Assembly: GCF_010119235.1 (NCBI RefSeq)
Contig: NZ_JAAATZ010000001.1
Location: 278,501 to 342,500 of the forward strand
Source of the DNA: Flavobacterium phycosphaerae
Lineage (GTDB): Bacteria > Bacteroidota > Bacteroidia > Flavobacteriales > Flavobacteriaceae
DNA length: 64,000 nt
Direction: 5' to 3'
Below the pieces are notes generated by a model that worked only from the letters and a program-made list of their open reading frames with translations, was not told the origin of the DNA and searched no databases. The position numbers and the translations under genes are program-made. Each line of letters begins with the position of its first letter. Positions within the stretch are counted from its first letter, which is position 1. Below are positions 28,176 through 37,252 of this stretch, in pieces.

Positions 28176-29623
28176 TTAAAATTGAAAGTAAATAAAATCC
28201 TGACTTTTACCGGTAAACCCAATAATAGCTAAAATGATAGCGTAGTAAAATGCAAATCGAACAATAGGACGACGTGAAAAGAATAATTTTTCAATCGCAT
28301 ACTTGTTTTCTCGGCCGTTCCATTCAATTAAAAGAAAAACAAAAACCAGTCCCAAAACGGTTGCAACCCCTTTTAAATCGTTCACATTGGGAATGCTAAA
28401 GAATGAAAAAGAGAAAATCCCTTTTAAAAAATGCAACGCAGCCCCAACACTGTCAGCTCTGAAAAACACCCAAGCCAAAACAGTTAAACTGAAAGTGATC
28501 AAAATGGATAAAAACTCTCTCACCGTGGGGAAAACTTTGCCCGCAGCCACTATGGTCATGTTGTTTCGATTTGTATTGAAAATTATGGACGGCATAATAT
28601 ACAAAGCATTGAGCAATCCCCAAACAATGAAGGTCCAGTTGGCGCCATGCCAGAACCCGCTGACCAGAAAAATGATAAACGTGTTTCTAACTTTAAACCA
28701 AGTCCCCCTTTGCTTCCACCCAGCGGAATGTATAAATAATCTTTAAACCAAGAGGATAATGAAATGTGCCAACGGCGCCAAAATTCAGCTATATCTCTGG
28801 AGAAATAAGGAAAGGCAAAATTTCGCAACAAGTCAATACCAAACAATCGGGCGGTTCCTAAAGCAATGTCAGAGTACCCTGAAAAGTCACCGTAAATTTG
28901 GAACGTAAAGAACAAGGCTCCTAAAAACAAGGCGCTACCGTTATGACTATCGGCATTGTTAAAAATCTGATTGGCAAATTCCGCGCAGTTATCCGCAATG
29001 ACGATTTTCTTGAAAAGTCCCCATAAAATTTGACGAAGGCCATCTGTCAACTGCAAGTAATTGAATTTGCGTTTCATTTTTATTTGCGGCAATAAATGGG
29101 TCGCTCTTTCAATTGGGCCTGCCACTAAAAGTGGAAAAAAGCTAACAAAAACAGCGTAGTCAATAAAATTCTTTTCGGGCTTTATTCGGTCGTTGTATAT
29201 GTCAATCACATAAGATAAGCCGTGAAAAGTGTAGAACGAAATACCCACCGGCAAAATTACTTTAAGCGTCCATGGATTGATGTGAACTCCAAACTGCGAA
29301 AGGGATTCGGTCAAAGATGTGGCGAAAAAATTATAGTATTTGAATACGCCCAGAAACCCAACATTGACGATTACACTCAGCCAAAACCAAAATCGTTTTG
29401 AACTTATCGTGAGTGATTCCGACATTTTTATTGCCGTGACATAATCTAATACAATCGAAAAAATTAAAAGGAATAAAAAGCGCCAATCCCAACAAGCGTA
29501 GAAAAAGAAACTCGACACCAGCAATAGCCCGTTTTGATATATTAAATCCTTTTTAGCCAAGAGCCAGTAGAGCATAAAAACTATAGGCAGAAAAAGGGCA
29601 AAACTGATGGAATTAAAAAGCAT
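28176..29623 (-). pseudogene. MBOAT-family polysaccharide O-acyltransferase, split by a -1 frameshift
   Basis: From the ATG at 29623 the product reads as an AlgI-like MBOAT protein (about eight membrane segments, GISFYTFHGLSY, FWRRWHISLSSWFKDYLYIP) up to LGGSKGG. It then leaves frame in a run of five Gs (plus-strand C run 28704-28708). One more G gives LGGSKGGTWFKVRNTFIIF and then VSGFWHGANWTF, with the invariant catalytic His, continuing to a stop at 28176 for 482 residues in total. As sequenced, the N-terminal part ends in junk after GGSKGG, and the C-terminal part starts internally at 28616. The enzyme would move acyl groups across the membrane to the SGNH partner next to it. The break is probably a sequencing error. 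Confidence 0.85.
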
Positions 29624-29635
29624 TTTTTTAGTTGA

Positions 29636-30730
29636 TTATGAGATTGTTGTTTTGTTTATGATGCTAAAGTATACTTTTTCAAATTGCTTAGCAATAGCGG
29701 TATTATTATATTTTTGGTTGACCAAATCATAGGCCTGTTGAATCAAATGACTATTGTCTTCCCTAAGTGCTTTGTCAAGGGCATTTACTAAACCGGTTTC
29801 ATCATTTTTTTCTACCAAATAGCCGGTTTCGTTATTTTGAACTACTTCGGAAACGCCTCCCACATTGTAGGCTACTACTACGACTTTTGAAATCATAGCT
29901 TCCAAAATTACGCCCGGAAGTCCTTCGATAATACTTGGCAAAACCAATACATCCGCTTTTCTAACGTAGTTCATCGGATTGGAAACCCAGCCATAAAAAG
30001 TAATTTTATCTTGCAGTCCCAAGGTTTCCGATAGCTTTTGAATTTCTTCTCTTTTGGGGCCTTCGCCAAGTAAATGCAAATGCGTATTTGGGTTTTGGGC
30101 TAAATATTTTTTATAAATAGACAGCAATCCTTCGTGGTTCTTTTCGAAACTGAAACCGCCCACATGTATGATGTGTTTTTCCGCCGACATACCTCCTGTC
30201 AAAATCACTTCTTCTGATGGAACGAGTTCAATACCGACAGGAATAACAGTTGTTTTAGGAATGGTAACTGGGAATAATGCGTTGATATCTTCTTTAGAAT
30301 TTTCGGAAACTGAAATGACATAATCCGCCTTTTTATACAAAAAACCGTTAATCCATTTTGTTATAGGATTATTTATGTAAAGACTTACCATACTGGCATT
30401 TCTGGCAATAATAGGTTGTTGCCATCCCATTATTTTTTTAGACAAAACGGCAAATTTCAATGTATCTCCGGCATTGCATTGAATGAGGTCCGGTTGGTGT
30501 TTTTCAATTAAAATGGCTAAGGCTTTCCATCCTTCGTAATCAGTCCAACGTTTTGAAATGGGCCGATTCAAACTTAGTTTTTCTCCGGAAAACGGTAACA
30601 CTCCATCACCCGGAAACAGCGAGATAAGGAATACTTGGTGTCCTGAAGTTTCTAAATGTTGCGAGAGTTGCGCGGCAAACATTTCGGCCCCACGAAGTTG
30701 GAATTTTTGTATGAGTTGGAAGATGACCAA
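29636..30730 (-). CDS. Glycosyltransferase family 4 protein
   Basis: The 364-residue GT-B enzyme has an N-terminal VIFQLIQKFQLRGAEMF strand-loop, FEKNHEGLLSIYKKY in the donor half, and E-x7-E signature IIEGLPGVILEAM (about 271). The best start is a TTG at 30730, three bases after the upstream stop. The first internal ATG would remove the first beta strand, so TTG (or an unusual codon just upstream in the same frame) is preferred. It lies between a sulfotransferase-like gene and the MBOAT gene. Confidence 0.82.
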   Translation of the reverse strand: MVIFQLIQKFQLRGAEMFAAQLSQHLETSGHQVFLISLFPGDGVLPFSGEKLSLNRPISKRWTDYEGWKALAILIEKHQPDLIQCNAGDTLKFAVLSKKIMGWQQPIIARNASMVSLYINNPITKWINGFLYKKADYVISVSENSKEDINALFPVTIPKTTVIPVGIELVPSEEVILTGGMSAEKHIIHVGGFSFEKNHEGLLSIYKKYLAQNPNTHLHLLGEGPKREEIQKLSETLGLQDKITFYGWVSNPMNYVRKADVLVLPSIIEGLPGVILEAMISKVVVVAYNVGGVSEVVQNNETGYLVEKNDETGLVNALDKALREDNSHLIQQAYDLVNQKYNNTAIAKQFEKVYFSIINKTTIS

Positions 30731-30732
30731 TT

Positions 30733-31581
30733 TTATGATTTCAATTTTTTGAGTAAACTTTTAATGCTGAATAGCAGGCTGGCTTTGGCTATAGTGATTT
30801 TCCACTGAAGAGAACCTAAAGTCTTAAATTCAGTATAACCAAATCGTTTGGCAGTAGCTATAACTTCATTGGACAACTGAAATCCATAGTCTTTATTATT
30901 CATCCAGTTGTTCATTGATTTGCTGTTGAAACGGTATTTTTCAACGGGAGCGGTTTCGCCAATTAATTGGTCAAAAGTTATCTCGTTGGACACTAGTTTC
31001 TCGTATTCGCAGAAAGTGATATTGAGTTTTTCTTTCCAATCCAAAAGGTTTTTATACGAGATATTCCATTCGTTTTGAAAACCGCTTGGTAAAAACTGCC
31101 AGCGTTTCCAGCCGGAAAGCAAGACCGATTGCGGATGTCTAATAAGACCAATTATTCTAATATCCACTTCATTTTTATAGCGCTCTACAAAATTTTTGAT
31201 TAGCACCAAATTGGATTCGTTGTACAAATGATGCGGGCTTTTTTCTATGAATTTTGGTGCCAAAGACTGAATCAATTCGAAATAATATTCCTGAAATTCT
31301 TTCTCCGTAGTCTCTTTAGTGATGTTGATGTGAGCAAGTTTGTTTTTTAGAAAAAACTCATTCAAGTCCTTTACCGCTTTTTCTACTGTATACGGAACTT
31401 TGGAACGGTACATCTTGTTTTGCGGCATTTTTAAAACAGAAGCCACCTTACTCCAATACAACGTTTCTTCTTCCTGATGCTGCGTAAACGAGATTGTTTT
31501 GTATCCTAAATTTTCCTTCAGGTAGTTTTGTAACGCTGTAGAACCGGATGATTTGCAAGACAATAGGATAACGTGTTTCAT
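30733..31581 (-). CDS. Sulfotransferase-like protein (third of three)
   Basis: The 282-residue protein begins MKHVILLSCKSSGSTALQNY. SCKSSGSTAL (8-17) matches the PAPS 5'-phosphosulfate-binding loop of sulfotransferases. IRIIGLIRHPQSVLLSGWKR (about 141-160) fits the 3'-phosphate-binding region with its Arg and Ser. It is more divergent than the other two sulfotransferase-like proteins of the locus, so the call rests mainly on these two blocks and on context (CysCDN and CysQ in the same operon). It probably transfers sulfate from PAPS to a sugar hydroxyl in the cytoplasm. Confidence 0.65.
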   Translation of the reverse strand: MKHVILLSCKSSGSTALQNYLKENLGYKTISFTQHQEEETLYWSKVASVLKMPQNKMYRSKVPYTVEKAVKDLNEFFLKNKLAHINITKETTEKEFQEYYFELIQSLAPKFIEKSPHHLYNESNLVLIKNFVERYKNEVDIRIIGLIRHPQSVLLSGWKRWQFLPSGFQNEWNISYKNLLDWKEKLNITFCEYEKLVSNEITFDQLIGETAPVEKYRFNSKSMNNWMNNKDYGFQLSNEVIATAKRFGYTEFKTLGSLQWKITIAKASLLFSIKSLLKKLKS

Positions 31582-31605
31582 AATTCAAAAATTAATAGGT
31601 GCTTC

Positions 31606-32751
31606 TTAACGTATGTTTTTATAATGTTCCAGCATTTGACGGTTGACGTTGTCTAATTGGAATTTTTGGTTGAAGTTTTTCAAACTTTCTTCTCCCATTT
31701 GGGTTCGTAATTCTTTTGACGCTGTTAAAATAAGTAATTTTTCGGCCAAAGCAGCAGTATCATTTAACGAAAACAACAAGGCATTTTTATCGCTTACAAC
31801 AACTTCCTGAAAAACCTTAATATCAGAACATACTATGGGTAAAGCTGCCGCTTGAGCTTCAATCAAAGAACCGCCCAAACCCTCATACAACGAGGGAAAA
31901 ACAAAAACATCCGAAGCCGCCAAAATCTTGTTGACATCATGCCGGTGCCCTAAAAACAGTATGGTCGTTTTCAGGTTTTCCTTGGCTAAAAAAGTTTCAA
32001 TTTCTTTAGTATTATTACCGTCTCTTCCGCAAAAAAGGAATTTTACTTGGTCCGCAAAAAGTTGTTCGTCTATACTTTTTATAGCTTTTAACAATGATAA
32101 ATGTCCTTTTTGATATTCCTGACGACCCACATGAGTCACAATGATATCGGTGTCTGCAAATTTTAATTCTTCCGTAATTTCTTTTCGTGCCTGAGCTTTA
32201 TGTTGTAAAAAAGTATTGGCTTTTCTACCTCTGAAAATAACACTCACCTTTGACGGTTTTATTTCCAAATGCTGAATGTAATGCTCCCGAACTTCATTTG
32301 TTATTGCAATAAATTCCTCTGTCCATTTTCTGGTAGTGATTTTATCCAACCATTTGTATAGGTTAAGCGCTGTAGCATTAACTTTCGGATCGGCAAAGCG
32401 AATGGGATCGTAGGTACAATTTACCAAGCTCTCGATGTGGTAAAATTTGGTTTTCAATTTGGCCAAACGGGTACGCAACGAAGCCCTAAACAAAACAGAA
32501 TGTACAATATCGGGTTGAAATTCTTTGATGAGTTGAGCAATGCTCCCAACTTGCTGCCACAACTTTTGATTATCAATAAACGTGATGTCAAAACCGTTTT
32601 CCAAGATTTCTTTTTCGATTCCTTTTTGACGGTGTTCTAACACAATGACTTTAATAGTTACGCCATTTTCACGCAAGAAATACCAAAGCTCTGAATTGGA
32701 TTTTTCAGCACCTCCGGTTCCGAGGCTGTCTTGTATGAATAGAACTTTCAT
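31606..32751 (-). CDS. Glycosyltransferase family 4 protein
   Basis: The 381-residue GT-B enzyme opens with KVLFIQDSLGTGGAEKSN (2-19), has VTHVGRQEYQKGHLSLLKA (about 200) at the start of the donor domain and the signature PSLYEGLGGSLIEAQAAALP (about 302). EGLGGSLIE is a good E-x7-E. It is probably a retaining sugar transferase acting on the lipid-linked oligosaccharide. It sits between two sulfotransferase-like genes, which makes the sugar it adds a candidate sulfation site, although this is only positional inference. Confidence 0.87.
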   Translation of the reverse strand: MKVLFIQDSLGTGGAEKSNSELWYFLRENGVTIKVIVLEHRQKGIEKEILENGFDITFIDNQKLWQQVGSIAQLIKEFQPDIVHSVLFRASLRTRLAKLKTKFYHIESLVNCTYDPIRFADPKVNATALNLYKWLDKITTRKWTEEFIAITNEVREHYIQHLEIKPSKVSVIFRGRKANTFLQHKAQARKEITEELKFADTDIIVTHVGRQEYQKGHLSLLKAIKSIDEQLFADQVKFLFCGRDGNNTKEIETFLAKENLKTTILFLGHRHDVNKILAASDVFVFPSLYEGLGGSLIEAQAAALPIVCSDIKVFQEVVVSDKNALLFSLNDTAALAEKLLILTASKELRTQMGEESLKNFNQKFQLDNVNRQMLEHYKNIR

Positions 32752-32754
32752 CTG

Positions 32755-33621
32755 TTATTTAGTTGGGTTTTCGCTGTAATACTTATGTTTTTTTAGCCCG
32801 CTTTCGGCAATAGCATTGATAGTTTTCCATTCTTCTTCGCTCAACCGGGCAAAACTTTTATGGTTTTGGTCAGACACCTTCATCTTGTTACCGTGCACTT
32901 CAAAATCACTTTCCAACAGTTGGTCTTCAAAAGTATCAATACCTAAAAAAGTGGTTATCTTAAGACTAGTTCCTTTTAAATCAGCCGTCATTTCTTCGTA
33001 AGTAATTTCCAAAAAGTTCTTAATCGTTCCTTTTTGCTCTTCTACCAAATCAATACTTCTTTGCCATTGTTTTGCTGGGAATTCAATTGGATAGTGAGTC
33101 CCCAACTGCGCTTGCTGTTCCTCCATCACCAAAGCTTTTCTTTTAATGCCTTCAGTAACGGCGTAACCATTTCGCACAATATGAATAAAATAACTATTCG
33201 GAAAATGCTCCTGAAAAAACGGCATTCTGGTGGTATTAGCGATTGATTTTTCGACTACGATATCCGGATTCTTTTTAATAAAATGTGACCAATGTCTTTT
33301 TATAATTTGAGCCGCTTTTGAAGCTTTGTTTTTTGGAATTTGCATTTCATTTTCGCATTGACACCACATTCTTCTCCAATCAAAATCTTCAGGTCTCGGC
33401 AACTGATTAGTGAGCATAACGCCTTCATCGGGCAAAACGGAAAGTTGGGGATGTTTTTCAAAAATCTCAGCCAACAAGGTAGTTCCCGAGTTATAACAGC
33501 CAACAATGAAAATCCATTTTTTGGGTTGCAATTCTTTCCCAAATACTGAAAAAATACCGCTCACTAGAGCCGAATTTTTATATCGGGAATATACTTTTTG
33601 CTTGAACGTTATGAAATTCAT
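32755..33621 (-). CDS. Sulfotransferase family protein
   Basis: In this 288-residue protein IFIVGCYNSGTTLLAEIFEK (37-56) is the PAPS 5'-phosphosulfate-binding P-loop-like motif with Gly-Thr-Thr. YFIHIVRNGYAVTEG (about 144-158) is the 3'-phosphate-binding motif with Arg. EKSIANTTRMPF (about 123) is the central strand region. It resembles bacterial and eukaryotic carbohydrate sulfotransferases of the Sulfotransfer_1/3 type. PAPS would come from CysD/CysN/CysC encoded upstream. Its ATG overlaps the stop of the preceding deacetylase as ATGA. Confidence 0.82.
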   Translation of the reverse strand: MNFITFKQKVYSRYKNSALVSGIFSVFGKELQPKKWIFIVGCYNSGTTLLAEIFEKHPQLSVLPDEGVMLTNQLPRPEDFDWRRMWCQCENEMQIPKNKASKAAQIIKRHWSHFIKKNPDIVVEKSIANTTRMPFFQEHFPNSYFIHIVRNGYAVTEGIKRKALVMEEQQAQLGTHYPIEFPAKQWQRSIDLVEEQKGTIKNFLEITYEEMTADLKGTSLKITTFLGIDTFEDQLLESDFEVHGNKMKVSDQNHKSFARLSEEEWKTINAIAESGLKKHKYYSENPTK

Positions 33622-34394
33622 TTCTTTAAAATTTGATGTATGGATTTGGTAATTGGTAATAATTTCGAATGCCAGCCCGATAAAATTAATTTAAACTTCC
33701 AAATTGGTGTGTAGTCATTCAAGCTCAATCGGGAAATGCGCAACGGATTTCTTTTTCCGTGGCTAATTTTGTGGTCAAACAAAAACGCATATTCAATTCC
33801 TTCCTCTTTCAGTACTTTTTCAGAAACTGCATTGTGACTGCCGTTTGGATAAGCAAAAAAGGAATAACCGTTTAATTTGTTTTCTTCGAAAAATGCTCTC
33901 GTGTTTTGCAACTCGCTTCTAATTTCAGCTTCCGTGCACTGGTCAAACATAGGATGTGTAAAACTGTGGTTGGCTATGACTATGCCTTTGTTTTGCATTT
34001 CGTGTATCTGTTCAACGGTAAGCTGTTGTTGTTTTAAAAGCGGCTTTTCGGCATTGTTCCGAAGTTGATTTAAATAGTCAACTCTTTCCTGATTGGGAAT
34101 GGATTTCAATTCCTTTATTTTTTCGCTCCCGGCGGCTTTGCCCAAATAATGATAAACTTCATTCCACCAAAAAGGTTGATTGGTTCCTATGAGCGAGGGA
34201 ATGATAAATAAAATGGCCGGAATATTATATTTGACCAGCAACGGAAAAGCATTGGTATAGAAGCTCAAATCGCCGTCATCCGTAGTAACCAGTACTTTGG
34301 GCAATCGACTGATTATTTGAAGCTGTTTCTCAAAATTGGAAACATTTTCAAAGTCGTGATACGTTAGGATTTTATGGTAAGAGTCAATCTTCAT
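33618..34394 (-). CDS. NodB-type polysaccharide deacetylase
   Basis: In this 258-residue protein all three NodB signatures are visible: VLVTTDDGDLSF (35-46, metal-binding Asp pair), IANHSFTHPMFD (about 141-152, H-x3-H) and FAYPNGSHN (about 178). There is no signal peptide, so it is likely cytoplasmic, acting on a lipid-linked or nucleotide-linked intermediate. Removal of an N-acetyl group would expose an amine, a possible target for N-sulfation by the adjacent sulfotransferase with which it overlaps by 4 bp. That functional link is inference. Confidence 0.82.
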   Translation of the reverse strand: MKIDSYHKILTYHDFENVSNFEKQLQIISRLPKVLVTTDDGDLSFYTNAFPLLVKYNIPAILFIIPSLIGTNQPFWWNEVYHYLGKAAGSEKIKELKSIPNQERVDYLNQLRNNAEKPLLKQQQLTVEQIHEMQNKGIVIANHSFTHPMFDQCTEAEIRSELQNTRAFFEENKLNGYSFFAYPNGSHNAVSEKVLKEEGIEYAFLFDHKISHGKRNPLRISRLSLNDYTPIWKFKLILSGWHSKLLPITKSIHQILKK

Positions 34395-34442
34395 GAGCGC
34401 TAAGATGCCTAAATACTATTGGCAGTATTTTGGAGAATTATA

Positions 34443-35249
34443 TTATGAAAAGGAGTGCCATTTTTTCCACAACGTTTCGTCAATTTGGAATGCTGTGGCA
34501 AATTCTTGTATATCCGATTGTAGCAACTCGTGAATTTTTTTCAATTGTGCCTCGGTCAAACTGGGCTTTTCTACTTTAGCATTTATAAAATACCAAATGG
34601 CATGATATCCTTTAGAAATAATGCTTTTGCCAAAAATACCGTGAATAAAATCGTAATACTTGATTTGATAACGTTTTTCAGAAACGTTAAAAGGCTTGAT
34701 TTCGGCAGGAATATTTTCCAAACCAATAAATTCATACACTTTATCTTGAAACGTTTGCGGGTTTTTGATTAATTCTTCAAATTGTAAAACCTTAATATTT
34801 TCTTTGCCATACAAATCCATATAAGGTTTGATTTGATAAAAATATTTGGTCGTTAGTAAACAATCGGCGTCTTCTTTTATCCAATTGTCAATGTCTTTGG
34901 TGGTCAATCTGCCGCGCAGCATATCGTGATGAATGTGCGAAATAATTCGGGCAAACGGATCTCTGACCAAGTAGATTATTTTGGCGTTCGGTTCATAGCG
35001 GTGCATTTCCTGAGTACAATTTGGGTACAAGTGTCGCATCGAATAACTTGGGGAAACATCTATCAGCACATCGTTTCCGGGCTGTGGTTGAAACTGATTT
35101 TTATACCAATCGAATCCTTTTTTAAAACGTTTGGTAAAAAAACTGGGTTCTTTATCGGTAGTCACACAAACCTGAAAATGTTTTTTCAATAAATGATGAA
35201 CAGAGGATGTGCCACACTTCATGCCACCAATAACAAATACTTTTTTCAT
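34443..35249 (-). CDS. Sulfotransferase family protein
   Basis: The 268-residue protein is the clearest sulfotransferase of the three. KVFVIGGMKCGTSSVHHLL (3-21) has the Lys-x-Gly-Thr-Ser PAPS-binding loop, and KIIYLVRDPFARIISHI (90-106) has the Arg/Ser 3'-phosphate-binding element. KEPSFFTKRF (33-42) matches the region that follows the loop in heparan-type N- and O-sulfotransferases. It would use PAPS in the cytoplasm to sulfate a sugar of the polysaccharide. It lies directly downstream of the flippase-acyltransferase fusion gene, 3 bp apart. Confidence 0.88.
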   Translation of the reverse strand: MKKVFVIGGMKCGTSSVHHLLKKHFQVCVTTDKEPSFFTKRFKKGFDWYKNQFQPQPGNDVLIDVSPSYSMRHLYPNCTQEMHRYEPNAKIIYLVRDPFARIISHIHHDMLRGRLTTKDIDNWIKEDADCLLTTKYFYQIKPYMDLYGKENIKVLQFEELIKNPQTFQDKVYEFIGLENIPAEIKPFNVSEKRYQIKYYDFIHGIFGKSIISKGYHAIWYFINAKVEKPSLTEAQLKKIHELLQSDIQEFATAFQIDETLWKKWHSFS

Positions 35250-35252
35250 GGT

Positions 35253-37190
35253 TTATTTTGCCTTATGTTGTTTGTAAAGTCTGCCGCTTCTATCGCCGTA
35301 CAACCCTTCTTTTTCTAAATTATCGTAGTGTTCTTTGTTTCTGAATTTTAAGACTTTAGCCGGATTTCCACCTACTATAGCCAATGGAGGAACGTCTTTG
35401 GTAACCGTAGAACCCATCCCTACAATGGCACCATCACCAACAGTAACTCCCGGAATAATATTGACATTCATACCCAACCAAACATTTTTCCCGATGGTTA
35501 CTTTCTTTTTGGTTGTGGTGTAATCGTAAGGCAAAAGACTGCCTTCGTAGTTATGATTTACTGAGTAAATAGTGATGTTTCGACTGAAATGACAATTATC
35601 ACCAATGTGAATTTCGCCATCCGTTTTTAAAAAAACATTATCTCCAATGTGAACATTCTGTCCGATGAATAATTTTTTGGGTTTGGACACATAAAACCTA
35701 CCTTTAAATTCTGTCCCTTCTCCCACTGAACCCAGTTGCTTGAAAAGTACCGCTTTGTTATAGGCAAATCTATAGCGTTTCTTTAAAAATTTAATTTTTT
35801 GGTTTAAGTATAGAAAAATCTCATGGTAAATTTGTTTGGCGAAAAATAATAAAATTATAGTCGCTTTAATGGCTAAAACTACAAAAATATTTAAGTTTCC
35901 AACTAAAAAAGGGTTTATAAAATACATTAGTGCCAACAGAAAAATAAACTTTAAAAACAAGTTTCTGTTTATGCCAAAAAAGGCAGCCCAAGTATAGCCC
36001 GGCACTTCTTTCTTAATTTTGAAATGAAGCTGCATGTATTGAAAAACCAAACCAAATGAATACCCGGCTGTTACGCCAATTAGTCCGTAATAAGACAACG
36101 AATACATTAAGATTACTGTTACAATAAGATACATGAACGAGTAAAAAAACGTGTTTTTGATAAAGCTTTGCGACTTAAGGTATTGATGCGAAATTTTATA
36201 ATTGATGCGAAATAAAAGTCCGAGTATTAGAATTTTCAGTAGTAATTCGCTTTCAATCCATTTATCGCCCAAGAGAATAGAAACGATTTCTTTGGTAGAG
36301 GTTAAAACAATAAGCAAAGAAGGCAGTATAAACAAATTAAGCAGATACTCTACTTTGAGTAATCGTTTGAGGTGCATTTTTTTGTCGTCTTCCATTTTGG
36401 CAAAATCGGCAAAAATAATGTTGTCCAGGTACTGAGCGTATACATTTTGCAACGTACTCATAATACTGTATGATCGATTATAAATTCCCAAAGAAGTTGG
36501 TCCCAAAACCCTTCCGATGATAATCCCGTCTGATTGATTTCCGAGCATACCTACTAATCTGCTGGCAGAATTCCAACCCCCAAAATTGATGAGTTCATTC
36601 CAAGCTGTTTTATCAAATTTGAAAAAATATTTCTCTTTTTTGATGGCATAAAAAACAACTGACTCGTATAAAACCTGAGCAACAAGCGGATAAATTAAAG
36701 CGTAATAATTATGGTATAAATGAAAAACAATAAAAACGCCGGGAACATAAATAAGCATGAAACTCGATAACTCAATCAGGCTGATTTTTTTGACTTCGAG
36801 GTTTTTCAATAAAATATTTCGGGAAATCGCGGATAATGCGATGAACATTGGCAACCAAAAAATATTTCTTAAGATGGTACTCAGTTCATTGATATTGAAA
36901 AAATGAGCTACCATTTCATTACCGAACCAAAGCACACCTGAAAAAACAGCGGCAAAAACTACATAGGAAAAGAAAGCCGTATTAATATGGTTTTGGTTGA
37001 TGTTCTTTTGCTTCACCAAACTGGCTCCAAGGCCGGTATTGGGAATTTCCATAAAGAGTATAATCAAAATATTAAAAACATGAAAGATACCAAAGTCGTG
37101 CGGCATCAAATGTCTTGACGTCCACATCAAAAGGAAAATTCGGCAAAAAATTATGATAATTTTAGAAGAAGAGTACCAAATGACATTCAT
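35253..37190 (-). CDS. Polysaccharide flippase fused to a hexapeptide-repeat acyltransferase
   Basis: The 645-residue two-part protein carries at about 1-455 a multi-spanning MATE-like flippase of the Wzx/PST type (RHLMPHDFGIFHVFNIL near 26, ILLGDKWIE near 307). After a basic linker (KIKFLKKRYRFAYNKA, about 458) comes a left-handed beta-helix acyltransferase (about 480-645). Hexapeptide repeats include IGQNVHIGDNVF and IGDNCHFSRN, and the block GAIVGMGSTVTKDVPPLAIV is followed by GGNPAKVLKF, as in the maltose/serine acetyltransferase group. The two halves are normally separate genes. The join is in frame with no sign of sequence damage. The fusion would place O- or N-acetylation next to the lipid-linked oligosaccharide being flipped. 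Confidence 0.85.
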   Translation of the reverse strand: MNVIWYSSSKIIIIFCRIFLLMWTSRHLMPHDFGIFHVFNILIILFMEIPNTGLGASLVKQKNINQNHINTAFFSYVVFAAVFSGVLWFGNEMVAHFFNINELSTILRNIFWLPMFIALSAISRNILLKNLEVKKISLIELSSFMLIYVPGVFIVFHLYHNYYALIYPLVAQVLYESVVFYAIKKEKYFFKFDKTAWNELINFGGWNSASRLVGMLGNQSDGIIIGRVLGPTSLGIYNRSYSIMSTLQNVYAQYLDNIIFADFAKMEDDKKMHLKRLLKVEYLLNLFILPSLLIVLTSTKEIVSILLGDKWIESELLLKILILGLLFRINYKISHQYLKSQSFIKNTFFYSFMYLIVTVILMYSLSYYGLIGVTAGYSFGLVFQYMQLHFKIKKEVPGYTWAAFFGINRNLFLKFIFLLALMYFINPFLVGNLNIFVVLAIKATIILLFFAKQIYHEIFLYLNQKIKFLKKRYRFAYNKAVLFKQLGSVGEGTEFKGRFYVSKPKKLFIGQNVHIGDNVFLKTDGEIHIGDNCHFSRNITIYSVNHNYEGSLLPYDYTTTKKKVTIGKNVWLGMNVNIIPGVTVGDGAIVGMGSTVTKDVPPLAIVGGNPAKVLKFRNKEHYDNLEKEGLYGDRSGRLYKQHKAK

Positions 37191-37252
37191 AGTAAATCAA
37201 AGTATCGGTGTGCATTTTGAATAAAAACGTTCATGTCATTTATCCTTTCTAA

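Noticed and set aside
28303..28746. 147-codon plus-strand ORF over the MBOAT gene
   Set aside because: Antisense to the conserved MBOAT C-terminal half; no domain and no promoter.
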